Source of the DNA: DASQDN01 sp963833675 | GTDB lineage: Bacteria; Acidobacteriota; Terriglobia; Bryobacterales; Bryobacteraceae | DNA length: 64,000 nt | Assembly: GCA_963833675.1 (NCBI GenBank) | Contig: CAWHYW010000035.1 | Span: 62,001-126,000 of the forward strand | Direction: 5' to 3' | Shown here: piece after piece, positions 54,986-63,151 of the stretch | How positions within the stretch are numbered: the stretch's first letter is position 1 | Layout of the letters: each line of letters opens with the position of its first letter | Notes under the pieces: generated by a model | What the model was told of the DNA's origin: nothing | Seen by the model: only the letters and a program-made list of their open reading frames with translations | Databases searched by the model: none | Program-made: the position numbers and the translations under genes

Positions 54986-57170
54986 ATGCTAATGTCCTCG
55001 TCCGATACAGGTCCGGAGCGACTCAGGTTCGGCCTATTCGAGGTGGATCTAGCGAAGGCGGAGTTGCGCAAGCAAGGGCGGAAGGTTACTCTTCAGGACC
55101 AGCCCTTCCGTGTCTTGACTTTGCTGCTGCAGGAACCGGGGGAGATCGTCACCAGAGAGCAATTACGCCGGTCGCTCTGGGGACCTGACACGTTCGTGTC
55201 CTTCGACGAGAGTCTGAACAAAGCCGTCCAGAAACTCGGCAGGCGCTCGACGACTCGCCTGAGAGTCCTCGTTTCATCCAAACCATACCGCGCAAGGGGT
55301 ATAGGTTCATTGCTCCTGTGCAGGCGATGGGTGCAGATGGCAGCACCCCCAGGGGTGCGCGGCTATTCCGCCACTCTCCGCCTTCCCCCGATGCTCATGA
55401 TTGCGGCGTCAGTGCTGATCGCGGGTGGCATTGTGACACCATTTATTTTACAAAATCTGACGGGCGTATAGAGCTGAAACTCACGCAGCTCACGAACTGA
55501 TACAGGACTCACCTTCGAGCCCGCGATCTTCTCCGACGGCAAGCTCATCTCCTACGCGTCGGACCGGAGCGGAGAGGGCACGCTCGACATATGGGTCCAG
55601 CAGATCCCGCGCGGCGAACCGATCCGTGTTGCGCATCACGAAGCCGACGACCACGAACCATCTTTTTCGCCGGACGGGAAGAGTATCGTCTTTCGTTCGG
55701 AACGACTGGGCGGTGGGATCTACGTTGTATCCGCGCTCGGTGGCGTGACGCCGAGAAGATCGCCGATGGTGGTCACAGCGCCGTCTTACTCTCCGGATGG
55801 CGCTTCGGTCGCCGTATTGGACGGGAGGACCTCATTTCGGCGAGGTGTACGTGATCTCCATGGCTGGCGGGGAGCCAAGGCGGGTGTCCGAATCCCTGCC
55901 GGCCCGCTCACCAGTCTGGAGTCCCGATGGTCGCTCACATATTGTTTGCGGGATTGACGAGCGCCACGGAATGTGATTGGTTTATCGCTCCGTTCAATGG
56001 CGGTCCGGCGGTAAAGACTGGAATGAACAGCTTTCTTTCACGACCGCGGGATTCACGGTACTGAGCTAACTTATCCTCACCCCGAGGTTTGGATCAACGA
56101 CGGCAGCGCTGTTCTGTTCTCCGCCAAGGTTGGCGACAGCACAGAACTGTGGAAGGTGTCAATTTCTCCGAAAGACTGGAAAGTCAGCGGTGAACCGCAA
56201 CGAATCATTTCAGGGCCAGGCATGTACCGGTACCCTTCAGGGTACGGTGACTGCTTCATCAATCGTGTTTTCGAGTCTTGCCCGTAATGCCGACATCTGG
56301 AGCGTACCCGTTGATCGGAATCACGTCGCCGGCCGCGAAATCAAACAGCTTACCGATAACGCAGCTGATGACCTCAGCCCTTCTGTATCCGCTGACGGCA
56401 AGCGCCTCGTCTTCGAATCCACTCGTAGCGGAAAGAGAGTGGTGTGGGCGAAGGACCTGGAAGAGGATAAGGAGAGAGCGCTTTCAGAAACTTCTTCCAG
56501 TGAGAACTTTCCGATCATCAGTCCGGATGGCACTCGGGTGGTTTACCAGGTAGATAATGCGGAGAGCAGCAACGCCAACGGACTGTACGTTGTTGGATTT
56601 GAGGGTGGATCCTCAAGACAAGTGTGTGACGACAGCTGCTATGTTCCGTTGCAATGGTCGGCCGACAACACGAGGATATTCTACACATCAAACAAAGAAG
56701 ATTTCGGTGTGCTCGACATCCGCACGCGAAGCAAAACCACGCTGCTGCAGAATGGGGACTGCACGTTTTGGGCAAAAGCGCTTGCGCCAAATGAAAAATG
56801 GATCTCCTTAGACACAAGCTGTCGCTCGGAGCAGCAGGACAGGCGGTTCATCGCGCCTGTGCGCGACGGAAGAGTCTATCCCAAAAATACGATGGCTACC
56901 GGGATCGGCGGGCGATGGTCCCCAGATGGAAATTCGATCTATTCAATCTCTGGGGAAGATGGCTTCGATTGCCTGTACGTTCAGCCGTCCGATCGTGTAA
57001 CGCAAGGCCCGATTGGACACCCGCAGGCCGTCCAACATTTCCATGACGCGCGACGGGCTCTTATGAAAGGCGCCGAGTTTCGTGGAGGGGCTGTCGCTCG
57101 CGACAAGATCGTCGTCACTCTCGTTGAATTAAGTGGAAATATTTGGATGGCGGAGGAACTGAAAAGATAA
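54986..57170 (+). CDS. wHTH-PD40 membrane-anchored sensor-regulator (CadC/TolB-like), frameshifted
   Basis: A one-component regulator of about 728 residues. The N-terminal winged helix reads LRFGLFEVDLAKAELRKQGR and FRVLTLLLQEPGEIVTREQL, then RSLWGPDTFVSFDESLNKAV, as in OmpR/CadC-type domains. A single membrane helix (PPMLMIAASVLIAGGIVTPF) follows. The outer part is a TolB-like beta-propeller with PD40/WD40-type blades: HHEADDHEPSFSPDGKSIVF, DLSPSVSADGKRLVFESTRS, NFPIISPDGTRVVYQVDNAE and GIGGRWSPDGNSIYSISGED. Frames change near 55245-55290, 55500, 55750, 55840 and 56040-56250. The order of blocks is continuous. It ends NIWMAEELKR. Such regulators are common in Acidobacteria; the signal is unknown. 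Confidence 0.87.
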
Positions 57171-57207
57171 CCGTAAACGCGAGTGCCCGAAAGCATCTCA
57201 TTAAGTC

Positions 57208-58419
57208 CTAACGGACCCGCCAATTCGAGAAGTTTGGCCACTTCGAAAGCTGCTGTGATGCCCATGCGTTCGTCTGATCCTTATGACAGATCACACAAGG
57301 GTTTGGAATTTTATATTGCTCGCTCATCGTGGGAGTAATGAAGCGGAAGGTATGACTCCGGACATTCACATCCGCGATGGTCTGTTCTATGCGCGGCATG
57401 TGGCAGTTGACGCACTCACTGCCGGTGCTGGCAGTCTTGTGGTGCGTATGCTGTTCGAGCGAGCCGTGCGGACCGTTTGGCGAATTCGGCCCGTGACATT
57501 GCAGACATAGATCATTTCCCGGGCGAATCACATCGGCCGAATTGGGTGTACCGTGCACATCGTGACAAGCCGAGCAGAGCACTCCGTGCGTGTACATCAC
57601 ACTGGACACGAAATCATTTCCCTGCATTCGATTCTTGTGCGCAGTACCTTCAGCGAAGTGAGTGAAACTGGTTTCTCCTAGCCGGTGCTCTTCGAGACGC
57701 CAATAGTCAGATAGCTTCGCGCCGGGCAGGAAGCCGACGGGCCAATCGTAGTAGCGGCCTTCGATCGGATTCGTGATCGGCTGGCCCTGCGTGTGGCACT
57801 GCAGGCACACATCATTCGCGCGTACGAAGTCGAGCGCAGCCGGATTCACGATGTTAGTCTTTGATGGCTCGGTTATGTGATTTCCGCCGGGTCCGTGACA
57901 TTTCTCGCAGCCTACATTCCATTCTGTGACCTGGTTCGTTTTCACGTTGTAGTTCACCGAATGACAACCGTCACAAAGAGGTCCCGTCGGGCGTTTCATC
58001 TGATCGGCTGGATAATGTGCAATCCACCAATCTGTACCGGCCTTTGGATTGTATGGTCGCCAGACCGCGTTCTGGATATCCCATTGTGCCGGGAAAACGA
58101 AGTAATCAGAGCCGACTTTGGTGAAATAGCGTTGTTTCCACTTGCTTCCATACACGAACGAGATGTCTTGCCTGGTAAACGTGACCAGCGGATTCGGCTT
58201 CGCGAAATCACCGATGATCGCTTCCGGGTGCAGCTTAGGGTCGACCACGACATTCGCCATGCGTGTTTTGCTCCACGTCTGATAAATGGACGCATGGCAA
58301 GAAGCGCACTTTTGTGAGCCCACAAAGATGGGCGCCTGCTGCGCGAGACATGTGACGGATAGGCAGTAAGCCAAGCAAAGCGCGACGACCGGGGGGCGCA
58401 GTGACCGCATCGGTACCAT
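57208..58419 (-). CDS. Octahaem c-type cytochrome
   Basis: A periplasmic multihaem cytochrome of 403 residues. There are eight CxxCH motifs: CASCH, CDGCH, CEKCH, CLQCH, CSACH, CLQCH, CVNCH and CVICH. The signal peptide MRSLRPPVVALCLAYCLSVT ends in LAQ; the start is taken at 58419, the nearer ATG at 58410 being possible. The layout resembles the cytochrome c554/octahaem family, with a conserved VGCEKCHGPGGNHI block. Role is respiratory electron transfer or a reductase of nitrogen or sulfur compounds; not assignable. It is divergent from the DAC-like gene, with 38 bp between starts, and convergent with the wHTH-PD40 gene. Frame intact. Confidence 0.9.
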   Translation of the reverse strand: MVPMRSLRPPVVALCLAYCLSVTCLAQQAPIFVGSQKCASCHASIYQTWSKTRMANVVVDPKLHPEAIIGDFAKPNPLVTFTRQDISFVYGSKWKQRYFTKVGSDYFVFPAQWDIQNAVWRPYNPKAGTDWWIAHYPADQMKRPTGPLCDGCHSVNYNVKTNQVTEWNVGCEKCHGPGGNHITEPSKTNIVNPAALDFVRANDVCLQCHTQGQPITNPIEGRYYDWPVGFLPGAKLSDYWRLEEHRLGETSFTHFAEGTAHKNRMQGNDFVSSVMYTHGVLCSACHDVHGTPNSADVIRPGNDLCLQCHGPNSPNGPHGSLEQHTHHKTASTGSECVNCHMPRIEQTIADVNVRSHTFRFITPTMSEQYKIPNPCVICHKDQTNAWASQQLSKWPNFSNWRVR

Positions 58420-58457
58420 CTTAGGCGACCCAACGCCTATTGGACACTGGAAGAAGC

Positions 58458-59591
58458 ATGCAATCCGCATACCCGTCTGCTCGAAAGGCTGCGCTAAGAG
58501 TGCTCCCTCACGTCAGGGACAATCTCGCGTCCGCCCCTCCTTCAGATAACGAATATGCTTCGCTTCCGGATGCGGATACTCTGGAGGCGATCATCGACGC
58601 GGGCTTCTGGGCAAGCCTCCGACGGGAAGAAGGCTATCCTCCGCTTATCTCGCTCGCTTATCTGCCGCCTTCGCAGACGACATATCCAATGCACTTTGAG
58701 CGGGCGATTCCACTCGTCCCGGAACGCCTCACGCGATTGGCCCCGGCCGTCGAACGCCCGGGAATTCACTTAGGGGTCTGGGCTGAAAGCGGAGAACTCT
58801 GCGTCTGGGGAGCGACGCGACACTTACCAGCGTTCTGTCTCGTCCTGGAAGTGCTCGCGCCGGGACTGTTGGTGCTCAAGCACAGCCGCGGACACGACTC
58901 GGGGAAGTTTGTAAATGTCGCGGTGTTGGAGGGAGATCAGATCAAAGTAATCGATCAGCGCGCGACTGCCGTCCCGGATTGCCCGGATCTGTTCAAATCT
59001 TTGATGGGACTCGAGTCGCAGCTTTCCCCTGCGGGCTCAGTGAATATCCTCATTCAACTCGCAGTCTCGATGCGTGAACATGGCCGGGGCGGAACTCTAC
59101 TTGTTGTAGCTGCCGATTCGAACGAATGGCAGGATTCGATGGTAATGCCGATTTCATACGCCATGGCTCCTCCTTATTCAGCGCTTGCCGAACTGATGCA
59201 GACCGAGCCCGAGAAGCGTCCGGAGCGTCGATGGCAGGATGCGCTCCGGCGTGCAGTGGACGGAACTGCCGGATTGACCGCTGTCGATGGGGCTACCGTG
59301 ATCACTACCGATCATCGCGTGCTTGCCTTCGGAGCCAAAATCGTGCGCAGAACCGGTTTGCCTCGGGTCAAGCGAATTATTGCCTCGGAACCGATCGAGG
59401 GTGTTGCCCCGCTAGTCATCGAACCGGCGCAACTTGGTGGGACACGGCACCTTTCCGCGGCACAGTTTGTTCACGACCAGAGAGATGCGATCGCCCTGGT
59501 CGCCTCACAGGATGGGCGGTTTACGGTGTTCGGTTGGTCAGCTTGTGAAGAGATGGTTCACGCGCGCCGCATCGAATCGCTGCTCCTTTGA
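58458..59591 (+). CDS. DACNV-type sensor plus diadenylate-cyclase-like domain
   Basis: A cytosolic protein of 377 residues. The N-terminal part (about 1-250), with PPLISLAYLPPSQTTYPMHF, IHLGVWAESGELCVWGATRH and GLLVLKHSRGHDSGKFVNVA, fits the predicted DACNV sensor domain described in front of diadenylate cyclase (DAC) domains. The C-terminal part resembles DAC: AVDGATVITTDHRVLAFGAK has the DGA motif (277-279) and GGTRHLSAAQFVHDQRDAIA the RHR region, but here it is RHL (330-332), so the second Arg is missing. It may make c-di-AMP weakly or only bind nucleotides. ATG 58458 follows GGAAGAAGC. The Ser/Thr kinase gene follows 48 bp downstream. Frame intact. Confidence 0.8.
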   Translation: MQSAYPSARKAALRVLPHVRDNLASAPPSDNEYASLPDADTLEAIIDAGFWASLRREEGYPPLISLAYLPPSQTTYPMHFERAIPLVPERLTRLAPAVERPGIHLGVWAESGELCVWGATRHLPAFCLVLEVLAPGLLVLKHSRGHDSGKFVNVAVLEGDQIKVIDQRATAVPDCPDLFKSLMGLESQLSPAGSVNILIQLAVSMREHGRGGTLLVVAADSNEWQDSMVMPISYAMAPPYSALAELMQTEPEKRPERRWQDALRRAVDGTAGLTAVDGATVITTDHRVLAFGAKIVRRTGLPRVKRIIASEPIEGVAPLVIEPAQLGGTRHLSAAQFVHDQRDAIALVASQDGRFTVFGWSACEEMVHARRIESLLL

Positions 59592-59639
59592 TTGACGGTT
59601 CGCTCGCGACGTCCTCGCTATGATAGTGGCACTCCTGCT

Positions 59640-62282
59640 ATGGCGACCTGTTCCAGTTGTGGCACGTCTCTTCCAAACGCGGATGCGATCTGCTCCCGCT
59701 GCGGAGAGACGCGCTTCACCGAACTCCAGAATCCCCCGCCTCCGGAGAAGACCGGTTATGTTCCTGGAACGGTTCTCGCCGAACGGTATCGCATCATCGC
59801 GCTGCTGGGTCGAGGTGGGATGGGCGAGGTCTATCGCGCGGACGATCTCACGCTGGGACAGCAAGTAGCCCTCAAATTCTTACCGGTGGCTTTATCTCGC
59901 GATCCAGATGCGCTTCGCCGGTTTCGCAATGAGGTGCGAATCGCGCGCCAGGTCTCTCATCCGAATGTCTGCCGCGTGTATGACCTCGGAGAAGTGGACG
60001 GGACGCCCTTCTTGTCAATGGAGTATGTGGACGGCGAAGATCTCGCGACGCTGCTCCGTCGTATCGGACGTCTTCCTCCCGACAAGGGGCTGGAGATTGC
60101 GCGCAAGCTATGCGCGGGGCTGGCCGCAGCCCACGAGAAAGGGGTACTCCATCGCGATCTGAAGCCAGGAAACGTAATGCTGGATGCCCGGGGGCACGTT
60201 CGGCTCACAGATTTCGGCCTTGCCGGAATATCGGAGGAGATTAAAGACACGGAAGTCCGAAGCGGCACGCCCGCCTATATGGCGCCGGAACAACTCGCCG
60301 GCAAAGAAGTGACTGTCCGCAGCGACATCTATGCGCTCGGCCTGATCTTATACGAGTTGTTTACAGGCAGGCGTCCCTACGAGGGAGCTTCACTTGAAGA
60401 ACTGATTCGGTTGCGCAACGAGTCCACGCCGGAAACCCCTGCTTCTCTGGTCGGCGACCTGAACCCGGCAGTGGAGTCAATCATCCTGCGATGCCTCGAG
60501 CCGAATCCAACCGCGCGTCCGTCTTCTGTGCTTGCCGTTGCCGCGGCCCTTCCTGGAGGCGATCCGATCGCGGATGCGCTGGCAGCGGGAGAAACACCAT
60601 CACCGCAGATGATTGCAGCAGCCGGCGAAGGTGCTGGACTTTCGTTAAGAGTCGCGACTCCGCTGTTCCTAGCAATCCTGATCGGCTGCATCGCCAGCGC
60701 CGCGATGGCGATTCGAACCAGCGCTCTTGAACGTATCCAACCTGAGCTGCCGCCCGAAGTGCTTGCGCAAAAGGCCAAGGATCTCGTGACGTCGGCTGGG
60801 TACAATCCGCGACCCGCCGACACCGCGCACGGTTTCTATTGGTATCTTGAACTGGTCGGCTATGTCGGCGAGAAGGAAAAGCCGCGGCCGCGATGGAACG
60901 AACTTCTCGCCGGAACTCCGTCTCCGCTTCGATATTGGTATCGTCAAAGCGATGCGCCGTTGGTCGCAACCGAATTTCACAGCGACCTGCTAATCCCCGG
61001 CGTGATCACTGAAACCGATCCTTCGCCGGTAATCTCGGGAATGGTAGGGATCAGACTGGACGCTCGAGGCAGCCTGGTTCGCTTCGAGGCGACTCCGCCG
61101 CAGTTGCTGCAGCCTGTGGCTTCGGAGCATGCGCCGGCCGACTGGGCGCCCTTCTTCAAAGCTGCCGGACTCGATGTCACAAAGCTGCAGCCGGCCGAGC
61201 CATTGTGGACGTGGCTCGCAAGCTCGGATAATCGCGCTGCCTGGACAGGAACGTGGCCGGGCACATCGCGACCGCTCCGTGTGGAAGCTGCCAGCCTGAG
61301 GGGACGAGCCATTGCATTTGCGCTGCTCGGTCCCTGGGATAAACCCGATCGAGTACCGGATGCGGGCGGCGACTGGAAAACTGGAATGCAGGCTGCTTTT
61401 TACGGATTCCTTCTGCTCGGAATTTGTATCGCCTCAGCGTGGCTGGCGCGACGCAACTTGACCGCCGGACGTGGCGATCGTCGAGGAGCGCTTCGACTCG
61501 CATGTTTTATCTCGCTCGTTCACCTCGCGATGTGGCTCACGACATCTCACATCGGTGCGACCAGCGTGCTGGGTCTGTTCCTTCTCGCGTTGTGCACATC
61601 GGTTTTTTACGGCGTTATCTTGTGGACCGTGTACTTGGCCCTCGAGCCTTATGTGCGCCGGCATTGGCCGCGGACGTTGATTTCCTGGAGCCGGCTCCTG
61701 GCGGGACAATGGCGCGATCCGATCGTAGGTCGCGACGTGCTGATAGGCGCAGCGCTTGGTGTCACTTGGACTCTGATTGGCCGTGTGCTGGACCTCATTC
61801 AGGGCGGACTCCGCGAACCTTCTCCTACTTGGACGGATGAGAATCTGCTCCTCGGGACGAGGGACGCAATCGGGGAATGGCTGGCCCGTGGACCTCATCA
61901 CCTGCGTGATGGACTTCTGTTCTTTTCCTTGTTGTTTCTGTTGCGCGTCCTTCTACGGAATCAATGGCTTGCGGCTGCCGGGTTTTCGCTGCTGCTCACA
62001 ATACCATTCGCGCTTCAGGGAGACGCTCCGATCATGGGTGTTGTGGCGGGGCTGTTGATCTACGGACTTGCTGCTGTGGTGGTGCTCCGATTCGGTCTGC
62101 TCGCTTTGACGATGGGTTTTTGCATCGCTGGTCTGATCGGCCCGCCATTGTCGCTGCATACGAACGCGTGGTATTTCGGGAACATCGCCTTTCTGTTTGC
62201 GTCGGCGATACTCCTCTCCATCTGGGCATTTTTCACATCGGTAGGTGGACGTCGATTCTGGAACAGCGACCTGCTCCGATGA
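59640..62282 (+). CDS. Zinc-ribbon Ser/Thr protein kinase with large polytopic membrane domain
   Basis: An 880-residue membrane kinase. It opens with a zinc ribbon (Cys4, Cys7, Cys18, Cys21). The Hanks-type kinase domain covers about 45-320: glycine loop GRGGMG (57-62), VALK (Lys79), HRDLKPGN (Asp173) and DFG (191-193), then GTPAYMAPEQL. A first membrane helix lies near 345-367 (VATPLFLAILIGCIASAAMA). An extracytoplasmic stretch of about 230 residues follows, and then about eight helices (about 600-880), for example FLLLGICIASAWLA and GVVAGLLIYGLAAVVVLRFG. The output or sensing role of this C-terminal part is unknown. The start ATG 59640 follows the DAC-like gene stop by 48 bases; the first start at 59592 would add a basic tail. 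Frame intact. Confidence 0.92.
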   Translation: MATCSSCGTSLPNADAICSRCGETRFTELQNPPPPEKTGYVPGTVLAERYRIIALLGRGGMGEVYRADDLTLGQQVALKFLPVALSRDPDALRRFRNEVRIARQVSHPNVCRVYDLGEVDGTPFLSMEYVDGEDLATLLRRIGRLPPDKGLEIARKLCAGLAAAHEKGVLHRDLKPGNVMLDARGHVRLTDFGLAGISEEIKDTEVRSGTPAYMAPEQLAGKEVTVRSDIYALGLILYELFTGRRPYEGASLEELIRLRNESTPETPASLVGDLNPAVESIILRCLEPNPTARPSSVLAVAAALPGGDPIADALAAGETPSPQMIAAAGEGAGLSLRVATPLFLAILIGCIASAAMAIRTSALERIQPELPPEVLAQKAKDLVTSAGYNPRPADTAHGFYWYLELVGYVGEKEKPRPRWNELLAGTPSPLRYWYRQSDAPLVATEFHSDLLIPGVITETDPSPVISGMVGIRLDARGSLVRFEATPPQLLQPVASEHAPADWAPFFKAAGLDVTKLQPAEPLWTWLASSDNRAAWTGTWPGTSRPLRVEAASLRGRAIAFALLGPWDKPDRVPDAGGDWKTGMQAAFYGFLLLGICIASAWLARRNLTAGRGDRRGALRLACFISLVHLAMWLTTSHIGATSVLGLFLLALCTSVFYGVILWTVYLALEPYVRRHWPRTLISWSRLLAGQWRDPIVGRDVLIGAALGVTWTLIGRVLDLIQGGLREPSPTWTDENLLLGTRDAIGEWLARGPHHLRDGLLFFSLLFLLRVLLRNQWLAAAGFSLLLTIPFALQGDAPIMGVVAGLLIYGLAAVVVLRFGLLALTMGFCIAGLIGPPLSLHTNAWYFGNIAFLFASAILLSIWAFFTSVGGRRFWNSDLLR

Positions 62283-62285
62283 TCC

Positions 62286-63104
62286 CTACTTCTGGTCGTA
62301 CGGAGTGATACGGCGCACCCAAATGTTCCGGAAGCGTACGCGAGTATCGTGATCTTGCAGCGCGAGCGGCTCTTCATCACCGTGCGGCTCGTAGGTGCCG
62401 ACAACGCGATGCGCCATGCGTCCGATGATCTGTTTGTGATGGTGCAGCATCACACCGTTGTGAATCACAGTCGCGTAGCCGGGCTTTACGAGCTTCTCAC
62501 CTTCGAACTTCGGCGCCTCAAACAGGATGTCATAGGTTTGCCATTCGCCCGGCTTCTTAGAGGCGTTCACCAGCGGCGGCCACTGCCCGTAGATCGCCCC
62601 AGCCTGGCCGTCGGCATAGGTGGGATTGTCCCAGGAATCGAGCACCTGGATTTCGTAACGATGCATCAGAAGCACGCCGCTGTTTGCTCGCCACTGGCTG
62701 GTACCGTCGATCTCCGTCGGTGTCGCAAACTCGAGATGCAGCTGGATGTCGCCGAATTTCTCTTTGCTGACCAGATCGCCTATACCACCTTTCGAGTATG
62801 TATAGCCGTTTTCCACCGTCCATGCTGCGGGCTCCATCGCCTTCGTCTTCTTGTCCATGGTTTGCCACTTCGACAGATCCTTGCCGTCAAAAAGGACGAT
62901 GGCGTCGGAAGGAGGCGCTCCAGGGGTGGCGCCTGGTGTCACCATGCGCGGCCTCGGCCGGTCGATATCATGGACCTTCCACTTTTGCCCCGGTAGAACA
63001 GGCGTGTCGGAGTAGCCCGTCGGGGATGTCCGCATCTGCTTTTGCTGGGCTGGCGCCAAGGTGGCACAAATGCTGACCAAAATCGTTACGAGCGAGAGTT
63101 TCAT
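62286..63104 (-). CDS. DUF1080 (3-keto-disaccharide hydrolase-like) secreted protein
   Basis: A secreted DUF1080 protein of 272 residues. The signal peptide is MKLSLVTILVSICATLAPAQ (ATG 63104). The concanavalin-like fold shows in AIVLFDGKDLSKWQTMD, the family entry, then EKFGDIQLHLEFATPTEIDG, NSGVLLMHRYEIQVLDSW and PGYATVIHNGVMLHHHK, ending VRFRNIWVRRI. DUF1080 members have been assigned as 3-keto-glucoside/disaccharide hydrolases in recent work on glycoside 3-oxidation, which suits the sugar-oxidation genes at 50.3-53.7 kb. The specific substrate is not readable. Convergent with the kinase gene (3-bp gap). Frame intact. Confidence 0.9.
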   Translation of the reverse strand: MKLSLVTILVSICATLAPAQQKQMRTSPTGYSDTPVLPGQKWKVHDIDRPRPRMVTPGATPGAPPSDAIVLFDGKDLSKWQTMDKKTKAMEPAAWTVENGYTYSKGGIGDLVSKEKFGDIQLHLEFATPTEIDGTSQWRANSGVLLMHRYEIQVLDSWDNPTYADGQAGAIYGQWPPLVNASKKPGEWQTYDILFEAPKFEGEKLVKPGYATVIHNGVMLHHHKQIIGRMAHRVVGTYEPHGDEEPLALQDHDTRVRFRNIWVRRITPYDQK

Positions 63105-63151
63105 CCGATCCTCAGTATATGCCCGGTGAATCCGGCAAAATAGAATTGAGC

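Noticed and set aside
55591..55957. Separate small genes within the wHTH-PD40 region
   Set aside because: They are pieces of propeller blades in shifted frames of one long gene.
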